Part shown: positions 1 through 11,127 of the stretch, in pieces | How positions within the stretch are numbered: the stretch's first letter is position 1 | Layout: each line of letters begins with the position of its first letter | Source: Adenophora triphylla var. japonica | Lineage: Eukaryota; Streptophyta; Magnoliopsida; Asterales; Campanulaceae | Length of the DNA: 64,000 bases | Direction: 5' to 3' | Assembly (NCBI GenBank): GCA_022495995.1 | Contig: JAFEMH010002500.1 | Span: forward strand, 1-64,000 | Translations under genes and position numbers: made by a program | Notes under the pieces: generated by a model | Database searches by the model: none | The model's input: the letters and a program-made list of their open reading frames with translations, nothing else | What the model was told of the DNA's origin: nothing

Positions 1-2046
1 ATAAAAAATTTTTTAAAAATAAAAAATAAATATAGGGCATTCATTCCCTCTTTCGACTTTTCTTCTATATACTTTCATTTCGTTTTAAGCTTTTTTTCTA
101 TCTTTTTTTCTATAACTTTTTCTAAAAAGGACCACTGATTAACAAAGGTCTCAAAAATATTGTTTTCTAGTCAATAAAAAAATTTTTTTAAGAAATAAAA
201 ATAAATATGCAGAATCATCCGTACCCTCTTTTTGACTTTTCTTCTATATACTTTCATTTGTTTAGTTTTTTTCTATCTTTTTTCTATAACTTTTTCTAAA
301 AAAACCACTGATTAACAAAGGCTAAAATATTATTTTCTACCAATAAAAAATTTTTTAAAAAAATAAAAAAATAAATATGCAGAAATTGGCCGTCCTCTTT
401 TGACTTTTCTTCTATATACTTTCATTTCATTAGTTTTTTTCATCTTTTTTCTATAACTTTTTCTAAAAAAACCACTGATTAACAAAGTGCTAAAATATTG
501 TTTTCTAGTCAATAAAAATTTTTTAAAAAAATAAACCAATAAATAAGGTAGAGTAGTCCGTCTAATCTTTTGACTTTTCTTCCTATATACTTTCATTTGT
601 TTTTAGTTTTTTCTATCTTTTTTTCTATAACTTTTTCTAAAAAAACCACTGATTAACAAAGGCTAAAATATTGTTTTCTAGTCAATCAATAAATTTTTTT
701 AAAAAATAAAAAATAAAATATAAGGGTAGTCCGTCCCTCTTTTGACGTTTTTCTTCTATATACTTTCCATTTGTTTAGTTTTTTTCTATCTTTTTCTAAA
801 TAACTTTTTCTAAAAAAATCACTGATTAACAAAGCGCTAAAAATATTATTTTCTAGTTAATAAAAAATTTTTAAAATAAAAATAAATATGAGGTGGAAGT
901 CCGTCCCTCTTTTGACTTTTCTCTTCTATATACTTTCATTTGTTTAGTTTTTTTCTATCTTTTTTTCTATAACTTTTTCTAAAAAAAACCACTGATTAAC
1001 AAAGGCTAAAATATTGTTTTTCTAAGTTAATAAAAAAATTTAAAAAAATAAAAAATAAATATAGGGATTAGTCCGTCCCTCTTTTGACTTTTCTTCTATA
1101 TACTTTTATTTGTTTAGTTTTTTTCTATCTTTTTTTTATATAACTTTTTCTAAAAAAAAAAGGCATTTGTTTGATTAACAAAGGCTAAAATATTGTTTAT
1201 TTCTAGTCAATAAAAATTTAAAAAAAATATAAAAATAAATATAGGAATTAGTCCGTCCCTCTTTTGAGCTTTTCTTACTATGTACATTTCATTTGTTTAG
1301 TTTTTTTCTATATTTTTTTCTATAACTTTTTCTAAAAAAAATCACTGATTAACAAAGGCTAAAATATTGTTTTCTAGTCAATAAAAAATTTAAAAAAAAA
1401 TAAAAAATAAATATAGGGTAGTCTTTGTCCCTCTTTTTTCGACTTTTCTTCTATATACTTTTTCATTTGTTTAGTTTTTTTCTATCTTTTTTTCTTATAA
1501 CTTTTTCTAAAAAAAAAACCACTGATTAACAAAGAAGGCTAAAATATTGTTTTCTAGTCAATAAAAATTTTTTTAAAAAAATAAAAAAATAAATATAGGG
1601 TAGTCCGTCCCTCTTTTGACTTTTCTTCTATATATCTACTTTCATTTGTTTAGTTTTTTTTCTATCTTTTTTTTCTATAACTTTTTCTAAAAAACCACTG
1701 ATTAACAAAGGCTAAAATATTGTTTTCTAGTCAATAAAAATTTTAAAAAAATAAAAAAAATAAATATATAGGGTCAGTCCGTCCCTCTTTTGACTTTTCT
1801 TCTATATACTTTCATTTGTTTAGTTTTTCTATCTTTTTTCTATAACTTTTCTAAAAAAAGCCACTAATTAACAAAGGCTAAATTATTGTTTTCTAGTCAA
1901 TAAAAAATTTTAAAAAAAATAAAAATAAATATAGGGTATTTCGTCCCTCTTTTGACTTTTCTTCTATATACTTTCATTTGTTTAGTTTTTTTCTATCTTT
2001 TTTTCTATAATCCTTTTTCTAAAAAAAAGCCACTAATTAACAAAGG
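1..2046. repeat. AT-rich satellite, ~170-bp monomers
   Basis: About twelve tandem copies of an AT-rich unit. Each has the landmarks TAAAATATTGTTTTCTAGTC, GTCCGTCCCTCTTTTGAC and CACTGATTAACAAAG, the last recurring every ~167-181 bases (near 135, 306, 473, 642 and so on to about 2030). Copies differ mostly by one- to four-base insertions, often in homopolymers. The nucleosome-scale unit next to telomere-like repeats suggests a subtelomeric or heterochromatic satellite. Short ORFs in the array are chance products of the repeat. No gene is visible. Confidence 0.9.
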
Positions 2047-2360
2047 TTTAGGGTATAAGGTATAATGTACTAGGGTATAGGGTTTAGGGTTTAGGTGGTT
2101 TTTAGAGTTTAGGAAGTTTAGGGGTTAGGGTTTAGGGTTAGGTTGTGCATAGGGTATAATGTATAAGGGTTATAGGTATAAAAGGATATAGGGTAGTAGG
2201 TTGTAGGGTTTAGGGGTTAGGGTATAGGGTTTAGGGTTTAGGGTATAGGAATTTTCAGGGTTATAGGGTATAGGGTTTAGGGGTTAGGTTTAGGGTGTAG
2301 GGTTTAGGGTTTAGGGTTCTAGGTTTAGGGGTTAGGGTTCGAGTATAGGGTTTGGTGGTT
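2047..2360 (+). repeat. Degenerate telomere-like repeat, TTTAGGG orientation
   Basis: A run of TTTAGGG-type heptamers on the plus strand mixed with the variant TATAGGG and with frame-breaking indels. TTTAGGG is the common plant telomere unit. A chromosome's left end should read CCCTAAA on the plus strand, so this block points away from the adjoining CCCTAAA block. Degeneracy argues for an old interstitial or subtelomeric array, or error-rich sequence, rather than a live telomere. Confidence 0.85.
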
Positions 2361-2370
2361 CAGTTTAGCA

Positions 2371-3830
2371 CTAAATCCTATACCCTATACTCTATATTCT
2401 AAACCCTAAACCCTAAACACTAAACCCTAAACCCTGCTAGTACTGCAACCTAACCCTCAAACCCTAACCTAGTCACTAAACCCCTAAACCCTAAACCCAA
2501 CCACTAGTGCCTAAACCCTATACCTTAACCCCTAAACCCTAAATCCTATACCCCCATACCACTATACCCATACCCAACCACTTATACATTATACCCACTA
2601 TATCTAACCCCTAAACCTACTAAACCACTATACCCTATACCCTAAAAAGCCTGAAACCCTATACCACTAAACCTTTGCCTATATCACACTCCAAATCATG
2701 GAAACCCTTATACCCTAAACACTAACCACACCTAAACTCTGAAACCCTAAACCCTAAACCCCTTATACCTTATACCACTAACAAACCCTAAACCTTATAC
2801 CACTAAACTATAAACCCTAACCCCTAAACTTCTAAACCCTAAATCCTAGTACCATATACCCTATACCCTAACCCTTATACATTATACCCTATACCTAACC
2901 CCTAAACCCTAAACCCTATACCCTAAAGCCTAAACCCTAAACCCTATACCCTAAATCCTAAACCCTTATACCCTAAACCCTAAACCCTTAACCCTAAACT
3001 CTAAACCCAAACCACTAAACCATATACCTTATACCCTAAACCTTATACCCTAAACTATAAACCCTAACCCTTAAACTCTAAACCATATACCCTAAACCCT
3101 ATACCTAGTTCGGCCCTATGACCATAAACCCCGTAATTTTGGCCACATGAGATTGATACGTTAAAAAATAATTTTTTTAAAAAAAACCCTATACCTTATA
3201 CCCTAAACCCTAAACTCTAACCCTAAACTCTAAACCCTAAACCCTACACCATATACCCTAAACCCAAAACCCTAACCTAAACCCTAAACCCTATACCCTA
3301 AACCGTATACCCTATACCCTATATCTAAACCACTAAACCCTATACCCTAACCCATAAACCCTAACCCCCTAAACCCTAAACCCTATACCCTAAACCCTAT
3401 ACCTTAACCCCTAAACCCTAAATCCTATACCCTATACCCTATACCCTAACCCTTATACATTATACCCTATACCTAACCCCTATACCCTAAAGCCTTAACC
3501 CTAAACCCTATACCCTAAACCCTATACCCTATACCCTAAATCCTAAACCCTATACCCTAAACTCTAAATCCTAACCCCTAAACTCTAAACCCTAAACCCT
3601 AAACCCTATACCTTATACCCTAAACCCTAAACTCTAAACCCTAACCCCTAAACTCTAAACCCTAAACCCTAAACCCTATACCCTAAACCCTATGCCTTAT
3701 ACCCTAAACCCTATACCCTATACCCTAAATCCTAAACCCTAAACCCTAAATCCTATACCCTATACCTAAACCCTAAACCCTATACCCCTAACTCTGAGCC
3801 CTAAACCCTAAACCCTATCCCACATTGCTT
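2371..3830 (-). repeat. Degenerate telomere-like repeat, CCCTAAA orientation
   Basis: About 1.46 kb of CCCTAAA heptamers interleaved with CCCTATA, CCCTAAC and CCTTATA variants. It is interrupted at about 3105-3190 by non-telomeric sequence (TTCGGCCCTATGACC through an A/T-rich run). It is inverted relative to the shorter TTTAGGG block on its left. The high variant content matches subtelomeric telomere-associated repeats. No coding content. Confidence 0.85.
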
Positions 3831-3832
3831 AA

Positions 3833-4410
3833 AGATATAAATGTCATTTATAATGTAGAAAAAAATAAAAAAAAAATAAAACGAGGTAGCCGTATACCAT
3901 TTTTACAAGATCGGGACACATTCCTTAAAACCCTAAATAATGGCACATATTTGTAACTCAATTTCCATTTGGATTTTGAGGAAAGTCATAGAGATAGAAA
4001 ACACTTTAAATGTCATTTAAAATGTAGAAAAAAAATTAAAAAAATAAACGAGGTAGCCGTATACCATTTTCACAAGATCGGGACACATTCCTTAAAACCC
4101 TAAATAATGACACATATTTGTAACTCTATTTCCATTTGGATTTTGAGAAAAGTCATAGAGATGAAAAACACTTTAAATGTCATTTAGAATGTAGAAAAAA
4201 ATTAAAAAAAAATAAACGAGGTAGCCGTATACCATTTTCACAAGATCGGGACACATTCCTTAAAATCCTAAATAATGGCACATATTTATAACTCAATTTC
4301 CATTTGGATTTTGAGGAAAGTCATAAAGATGAAAAACACTTTAAATGTCATTTAGAATGTAGAACAAAATAAAAAAAATAAAAGAGGTAGACATATACCA
4401 TTTTGACAAT
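3833..4410. repeat. Second tandem satellite, ~168-bp unit, ~3.5 copies
   Basis: The motif AAATGTCATTTA recurs near 3838, 4008, 4175 and 4343, a period of ~168 bases. Each unit also carries GAGGTAGCCGTATACCATTT, CACAAGATCGGGACACATTC and TTTCCATTTGGATTTTGAG. The copies agree well, with few indels, unlike the first array. The last copy breaks off after TATACCATTTTGACAA. The sequence is unrelated to the satellite at the window start apart from unit length. Confidence 0.9.
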
Positions 4411-5120
4411 AACATCATTATTAGTCTTATTATTAAGTATTATTACTAATTACTATTTTCTTTAAAGATTAAAATATTGTTATTGTTAATAAGTATTTTT
4501 TATAATTTATTAATATCAATTATTACTTAGGTATATTAATATTTCTTAGAAGTTTAAATTATTATTAATAAATATAAAATAATTAAATTAATGAATATTA
4601 TTATTAATTAATAACATTATTATTTTTGATGTTATATATTATTACTAGTTATTATTAATATTATTATTAATTATATAATAATAATTATTAATATATTCAA
4701 TTATATAATTGAATAATTAACAATAACATCATTATTAGTCTTATTATTAAGTATTATTACTAATTATATGATAATGTTATTATTCTTGATATTAGGCATA
4801 TTACTATAACTAAAATTTTGGATAAATCAATAAAAGCATATAAATATTTTAGATAACTTTTTGTAAATTTCAGTAATAAAAAAATCTAAAATATTTTTTC
4901 CTATTCAATAAAAAATAATAAAAATTTCTAATTATTATTAATACTATTATTAATATTATTACTGATTATATAATTAATATTAATATTAATTAATTAATTA
5001 ATTATATAATTAATAATTTATTAATAAATATTATTAATAATAAATATTATTATTCTTAATATTAGACATAAATATTTTAGTTATTGTATAATATAGTGTG
5101 AAATAAATATAAGTACGTGT
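4411..5120. other. AT-rich gene-free stretch
   Basis: Very AT-rich sequence made of ATTATTATTA-type simple runs. A block reading AACATCATTATTAGTCTTAT occurs twice (about 4408 and 4723), so there is at least one internal duplication. No ORF, promoter or RNA gene is seen. Confidence 0.7.
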
Positions 5121-6169
5121 GATGTGGCATTGTTTGATTGGATTTTAAAATTTCACGCGGATTATGGCCAAAGCAAGATCCAACCGTTCATAACAATAAA
5201 TCAAATGGCCCATATTAATTCACACAAACCCATTTACTCCCTCTCCCTATTTCTCTCTCTCTCTCTTCATTTGAAAGCACGACTCTCTCTCTCTCTCATT
5301 TCCCTCACCGTCTCCTTCGTTTTTTCACTCCTCACGCTGATCGCGAGCGCCATCCACATCCAGTGCCTTACGCCCCCTCCGTCACTCTCTCTATTTCTCT
5401 CTCTATTTCTCTCCCTTCAACAAACACTAACAGACCTCCCATTTATCTCTTCACCTTACGCCGCCACCAGCTACCATTCCCTCTTCCTCTCTCGTCTCCA
5501 GTGATGGCAACCGGCTCGCATTCCGTCTTCGCCATGGAGATCACGAGTATGAAAAAACACTCCGTCTCTCCCTCTGTTTTGATTTTGCACGATTGTTTTT
5601 TCATCTCTGTTTAGATTTCGCACGATTTCTTCATCTCTGTTTTGATTTCGTTTTGATTGTAGATGGGCCGCAGATTACGGTGGTGAATGGTCGACTTTGG
5701 GGATTTCGCACGATCCGGTGAATGTTTTGATTGTTTTGATTTCGTTTTGATTTCGTTTTGATTTTGCACGATCCGGTGAATGTTTTGATGGTGGTTGTGA
5801 ATGTAGGTGGTTTGATGTGGTTGTGTGATGGTGGTGAATGGTCGACGGTGGTGAATGGTCACGGTGGATGGCGGTGGTCGCTGGTGGTGAATATTGAGGA
5901 CGGATTTGGGTAGAAAAGGAGTTGAGGGGGGCAAAGTGTAACTTTGAATTGTCAAAGGACTGATTTAGAATTAATAAAATTAAGGGATTGATTTGAAAAT
6001 AAAAAAAATTAAGGAATTGATTTGAGAATAAGAAAAATTAAGGGACTGATTTAATATATATTTAAAAATATATATTAATATATTTTAAATATATATATAT
6101 ATATATATATATTTAAAATATATTAATATATATTTTTAAATATATATATTATTTTTTTTAAAAAAAATT
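5121..6169. other. Gene-free stretch with CT-rich tract and internal short repeats
   Basis: A pyrimidine-rich tract (CTCTCTCT runs, about 5236-5420) is followed by GT-rich sequence in which TTTTGATTTCGTTTTGATT and GTGGTGAATGGTCG recur, and then by repeats of TTAAGGGATTGATTTGA with an AT microsatellite near 6075-6110. Open frames here are low-complexity and carry no domain. It may be a transposon interior or an untranslated leader; no product is supported. Confidence 0.5.
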
Positions 6170-6542
6170 GTCAATTTAGCTACGAAAATATTTGTCGCTA
6201 AATGGTTCGAAAATAAAACGAGAATTTAAATAGAGACGAAAAATCTGTCGCTAATCCGTAAACGGTCATATCTGTAGCTAATTTAGAGACGGACATATCT
6301 GTCTCTAATTTAGAGACGGACATATCTGTCTCTAATTTAGAGACGGCCATATCTGTCTCTAAATTAGAGACGGACATATCCCGTCTCTAAAACAGCTACA
6401 AAACAGCGACGCCCAATTTAGCGACGAACCTGCACCCACGGAATAGCTACGGAACAAATCCGTAGCTAAACACGATTTAGCTACGGAATCTTCATTTTAG
6501 CTACGGAATTTGCCGTAGCTAAAATGAATTTTCCTTGTAGTG
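6170..6542 (-). mobile_element. One terminus of a CACTA (En/Spm-type) transposon
   Basis: Read on the minus strand from 6542 the sequence begins CACTACAAGGAAAATTCATT, the typical CACTA terminus, and continues into dense subterminal motifs. These are TAGCTACGGA in both orientations (6410-6520) and palindromic TAGAGACGGACATATCTGTC units (about 6270-6390). Subterminal repeats of this sort bind the transposase in En/Spm elements. The base triplet outside the end is TAT, but no partner end starting CACTA with the same subterminal motifs is visible upstream. This is therefore a deleted or solo end with no transposase gene. Confidence 0.75.
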
Positions 6543-7805
6543 TATAACATATAACATAGGGAGAACCAAACCATTAGCGACAACCAAGAATCCAACTTTT
6601 GCCGAGGTACTAGAACAACTAGGCGACATTCTCATAAAATAGGGATCCACATAGATCATATTCAAATTTGGGTCGGGTAAACATTTAACGGGAATAATAT
6701 TTTGTTATGACAAAGACGTCGAGGTCCTAAAATAATTGTCCCATTTTTACCGTCCGTCTGGTTGTTGCGTAGGTACTTAAATTGGAACTCAAGTGATCAA
6801 TATAAGCCTATGGAACATGAGCAAATTATAGATCTTAAAAAGATTAGATACTTTCACTGGGCTAATATATTCAAGTACTGAAATTAATATGTGATCTTTT
6901 GTAACGTTTTTCCGTTGCGGTTTGCAGGCGAGATGCAGTTGCCTTCCCTTCTTGTGAGTTGTGCGGGGCCAAGAATTTATTTGGCAATGGTGGAGCCTAC
7001 CGAACATTTAATTGATCATCTCGGTCAGAGCCGGCCCTGTGATAAATGGGGCCTAGGCTAATCAGTTGGTTGGGGCCTCATTTTTTTTATTCCCAATAGT
7101 AGATGGGCGATTACATTCTAAAATTTCTATTCTATGCTCCTTATTTTTACCACGTTCTTCTTTTTGTTCGAGACCTTTTGTTATGTTTTTTCTTAAATTT
7201 TAGCATTTTTTTCTTCAAGGTCTCTCTTTTCATCATTCCCTAGATTTTAGCTTTTGTTAATAAAATGATTGAGATTCTTGACTAGTGAAGATTGATAATT
7301 AGATTGGGTTAAAATTTTTGATTTGAGATAATTCTGAGTAATTTAAAGAAATATTGTAATAAAATTATAATGATAATCACAAAGTATTCAAATAACTACT
7401 AGGATAATATTAAGATGATAATTGAAGATAAAGAAAATTGTAAATAATTTAATATTTAAGAAGAAAGTACTAAAAAAAATTGACCAATATAGTTGATTAT
7501 AATTATATGCATCATTTAGTATTCTAGAAGAGTACGAAAAAAATAATAATATAGTTGATTATGATTATATGTATCATTTAGTATTCTAGAAGAGAACGAA
7601 AAAAATAATGTAAGCAAGCTGCTACCAGGAATCAAAACTTGGCCAATTCAATTATTGACTGCCTCCTAAACCACTTGGCATTGGTGACATGACATTGGTG
7701 ACTTCTGTCGGCTTTGATATAATAATACGATCTCATTTAACGAAATGAATTAACGAATATTATAAAATGCATCAAAATGATTGATGTACAAATTTTTATT
7801 TTTGT
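6543..7805. other. Intergenic stretch, mostly no recognisable gene
   Basis: AT-rich sequence. A segment starting CAGAGCCGGCCCTG at 7026 resembles the ends of some plant hAT elements (it continues GGGGCCTAGGC), but no partner end or target duplication was found. TATAGTTGATTATAATTATA is nearly repeated at about 7489 and 7552. Apart from the possible exon remnant at about 6931-7021, nothing coding is seen. Confidence 0.5.
6931..7021 (+). pseudogene. Possible stray exon of an unrecognised plant gene
   Basis: Upstream sequence ends in an acceptor-like TTGCGGTTTGCAG. It is followed by an open frame reading EMQLPSLLVSCAGPRIYLAM and then VEPTEHLIDHLG before the hAT-like sequence at 7026. The composition looks more protein-like than its surroundings. 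I do not recognise the family, and no neighbouring exon could be joined to it. It could be an exon remnant or chance. Confidence 0.2.
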
Positions 7806-7920
7806 ATTGTATAACACCTCAACAAGTAAGTTCGTTGCCGGAGAGATTGGGCTTGTGATTGCTTTGCAGCCGGAGAGGGTAATGGAGTTCTTGTCGATTT
7901 GGAAGTTCCGGCAGCTCTTT
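7806..7920 (+). pseudogene. Possible C-terminal coding remnant split by the Copia insertion
   Basis: An open frame runs into the Copia insertion site and, when the element and one TSD copy are ignored, continues for three codons at 13357-13365 (GGG TAT TGA) and stops. The visible residues include GEIGLVIALQPERVMEFL and IWKFRQLFGY. The family is not recognised. If real, the Copia element landed near the 3' end of a gene or gene fragment. Confidence 0.2.
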
Positions 7921-8089
7921 TGTTAGATAATGATGTACATAATTAAGATAGTCTAGATTAGATGTATATAATTAATATGGTCCAGAATGTATTAGTATGT
8001 TCTAGTAGCATTCCTTGATGTAACTGTACCTATAAATATGTTTCATGTAAATGCCAAAAGGCATCAGTTCATTCCTCTAAATTTTAACT
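7921..8089 (+). repeat. Copia 5' LTR
   Basis: It starts TGTTAGATAATG and ends AAATTTTAACT, exactly matched in length by the right copy. A TATAAATA box lies at about 8031-8038. The terminus is TG...CT rather than TG...CA in both copies, so the odd end predates insertion. Confidence 0.93.
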
Positions 8090-8101
8090 TGGTATCAGAG
8101 C
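8090..8101 (+). promoter_or_regulatory. Primer-binding site for initiator tRNA-Met
   Basis: TGGTATCAGAGC lies immediately inside the left LTR. This is the standard plant Copia minus-strand priming site, complementary to the 3' end of initiator tRNA-Met. Confidence 0.9.
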
Positions 8102-8286
8102 TAAAGATCAAGGGACTGAACTCAAAACACTTCTCCTTCAGTTTCTGTTGTTCATTGCCCCTTTCCTTTTTTTTTTTTTTTTCTCTTCTGTCCAGACAGC
8201 TTCTTGGCATCAAGCGCAGCCTGCTCCTCTTCTTCTCTCACGATTGTTATTTCTGCATTTTTTTTCTCAAACACAGATCTGGGACA

Positions 8287-9321
8287 ATGTCAACTGGAGG
8301 AAACGGATCAAAAACTTTGAAGGTGACTGATCCACGCTCCCCATTCTTTCTCCATCCATCAGACAATCCCGGTATCATGTTGACGAATGTGGTGCTCCGC
8401 GGAGATAGCAATTACGAGACGTGGGCAAAGGCCATGAAAAACGCTTTGAAAGCCAAGAACAAACTGGGTTTTATCAATGGGACTATCCTGCAGCCGGACG
8501 ATTCGGAGTCAGGCGAAGGGTTTGCATGGGGACCCAACAATTCAATGATCAATGGATGGATCCATAACACAATTGACCCTCAGCTGCAGCCATTTATTCC
8601 ATATTTTGACACCGCCAAGGAGCGTTGGGATGATATCAAAGAATGCTATGCTATTCAGAATATCCCTCGACAGTACCAATTAAAATCGAGTTTGGCAACC
8701 ACAAAACAAGCAGGATCCAGCGTTGGGAATTACTATACGAAGCTACGGGCTGTATGGGACGAGTTGGAGAGCAGTCGAACTGTTCCATCCTGTCCGAGTG
8801 GAGACGCATGTCTCGTAACAAAATGGGTGAGTGAAGAAACCCAACGTGACCATGTGTACCAGTTTTTAATGGGGCTAGACGAAGGAGTCTTCGGAAATCT
8901 GCGCACTCAAATTTTAAGTACAACACCGCTTCCGTCCGTTAATCGTGTATACTCTATGGCTGCCCAAGAGGAGACCCATAAAGCTATAGCCCGAGGCTGC
9001 GAGGAACGAGTAGAAGCAGTAGGTTATGCTGTTCAAGCGATGTCAAAAGTTGCAGCCGTCACCTCTGTTAGTAAAGTCTCTGATGGTTTAGGAGGAAACA
9101 AGATAGAACGGGTTATTTGCACTCATTGTGGAAAGTCAAACCATGATGTGAGCAAGTGTTTTCAACTTCATGGCTATCCTAACAAAGGCAAGGACAAAGC
9201 AAAAGGAAAAGGCACGGGACATTATGTTGCTGCACATGCTGTTCAGGCTATAGCTGATGGTGGCAGCAGTTCATCTGGAGCTGTTGGTGTGACTGATGCC
9301 CCTGTTCTCACAGGTGAATAG
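8287..9321 (+). pseudogene. Copia gag polyprotein region
   Basis: The start at 8287 (MSTGGNGSKTLKV) follows the leader; the open frame extends upstream to 8038 inside the LTR, but that part is low-complexity translation of untranslated sequence. The protein has the plant Copia N-terminal gag region (SPFFLHPSDNPG, LRGDSNYETWAKAM), a UBN2-type core (WIHNTIDPQLQPFI, FLMGLDEGVFGNLRTQIL), and one CCHC zinc knuckle, CTHCGKSNHDVSKC. It ends at a TAG (9319-9321) after VLTGE. The frame continues beyond into the protease, and QLQQL is expected there, so TAG most likely replaced a CAG glutamine codon. Gag would form the cytoplasmic virus-like particle. Confidence 0.85.
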
Positions 9322-11127
9322 CTGCAGCAACTAATGAAATTGGTGGAAACCTCAAATGCAAGTGCCGAGAAAATGTCTGGTAAGAGTAAACCGCCCCCGT
9401 TATGGCTTATAGATAGCGGAGCATCGTACCATATGACCGGATACATCCGGAATTATTAACAAATGTTGAAAGTATAACCCCTTCTCCTGCTGGACCTCCT
9501 GATGGTGCAAAGACAAGTGCCATTAAATAGGACGTGTTGTTTTAAGTCCGTATCTAGCTTTGGAGGGTGTACTTTATGTGCCTAATTTGACGTGTAATTT
9601 GATCTCTGTAGCGCAATTACTTTTGATAAAAAACTGGCATGTGATATTTACTAATAAGTTGTGTGTGATACAGGACCTCACCTCGAGGATGCAGATTGGT
9701 CTGGGTAAGCAGCAAGAGGGGGTGTACGTTTTTCAAACAGTACCGGGAACGGCTTATGCTATCGGAGGAAAAGATATGGAAACACTGTGGCATCAACATT
9801 TGGGTCATCCGTCCAGTAAAAGCATGTCTCTTCTTGTAATAGCTCATAGTACAAATAGGCAGAATAATTCAATTCATGTTTGTGATGTTTGTGATGTTTG
9901 CCACCGCGCAAAACTGACCAGGATGTTTTTCCGGTTAGTAACTATAAAAGTAACAATTGTTTTGAACTTATTCATTGCGATATTTGGGGCCCTTACTCTC
10001 GAACTTCATTTACTGGAGCACATTACTTTCTTACTTTCGTAGATGATTTTAGCCATGGAACTTGGGTATTCTTGATGATCGACAAGAGTGAAACTGTTGG
10101 TTTGGTTAAAAAGTTCTTCGCACTTGTTTGAAATCAGTTTGAAAAGACTGTAAAAATATTTCGAACGGATAATGGTGCTGAATTTTTGGAAAAATCTTTG
10201 GTCAATTTATATGGAGACCTGGGCATAGAACATCAGACTTCTTGTGTTTATACTCCTGAACAAAATGGGAAGTTTGAACGGAAACATAGGCATATTTTAA
10301 ATGTGGCTCGGGCATTGCGATTCCAAACGAGTCTTCCTTTGGATTTTTGGGGAGAATGTGTTTTGACCGCTGCTCATTTAATTAACCGAACACTGACCCC
10401 TCTTCTTGATGGAAAAACACCTTTTGAGATTCTTTTCAAAATAAAGCCTAACTATGATCTTTTAAAAGTGTTTGGTTGTTTGTGTTATGCACACCCTCGT
10501 CCTAAACCACGTGATAAATTTGCCTCCCGAAGTCGTAAATGCATTTTTTTGGGGTATCCTCATGGCAAGAAAGGTTGGCGTTTGTATGATCTTGAAACAC
10601 ATGACATTTTTATTTCTCGAGATGTCAAGTTTCATGAAAATATTTTCCCATTTGCCAGTTCATCATTTTCATCTCAAGCTACAGTTACTTTGCCTACCAC
10701 ATATATAGATTATTCTGATGGTATTCCCACATCAACTGGCAGTCCACTAAATACTACACCTTCTGATGCCTCGACCCAAACTATTGTATCCCCTTCAAAG
10801 GTACCACAAACTTTCGAGCAGCCTTCTTCTACTCAGTCCATAGCAGATAGGGGGAGTTCACCTATTGACAATGAAGTTCTTCTTGGTCGCGGACATCGTG
10901 AACGTCGACCTCCTGGATACTTAAGTGATTACTCTTGCAATACAATGCGTGCTCTCATCCCCTCTTCGCAGCATGCTTCGACGAATTACACCTCAGGTAC
11001 TCCGTATCCCATAGCTAATTATGTCACATGCTCTAGTTTTTCTTCTGCCCATAGACATTTTTTAGCAGCTGTGGATGCAGGTGTTGAGCCTCAATCTTTT
11101 AAGGAGGCTCTTCGTGACACTCGTTAG
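9322..11127 (+). pseudogene. Copia protease and integrase region, broken
   Basis: In the gag frame after the stop, WLIDSGASYHMTG is the aspartic protease active site (D-S-G-A). The frame fails at a TAA near 9457. Coding resumes around 9560 in another frame with LYVPNLTCNLISVAQLL and the GAG-pre-integrase zinc motif WHQHLGHPSSKS...CDVCHRAK. A shift near 9900 leads to the integrase core (LIHCDIWGPY, TFVDDFSHGTWVFL, then FRTDNGAEF with the second catalytic Asp, then YTPEQNGKFERKHR). A TGA interrupts at about 10129. The integrase C-terminal region (VFGCLCYAHPRPKPRDKF, SRKCIFLGYPHGKKGWRLYD) is open until a TAG at 11125-11127, where a Trp codon (RWCEAM) is expected. Confidence 0.85.

Noticed and set aside
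330..596. Minus-strand ORF in the window-start array
   Set aside because: It lies inside the ~170-bp satellite and repeats with it; the product is Lys/Arg/Phe low complexity.
5124..5504. 126-codon ORF at 5.1-5.5 kb
   Set aside because: Mostly translation of CT-rich sequence into Ser/Leu runs, with no domain or splice context.
7026..7690. hAT element starting CAGAGCCGGCCCTG
   Set aside because: Only one end is recognisable; no inverse partner or 8-bp duplication was found.
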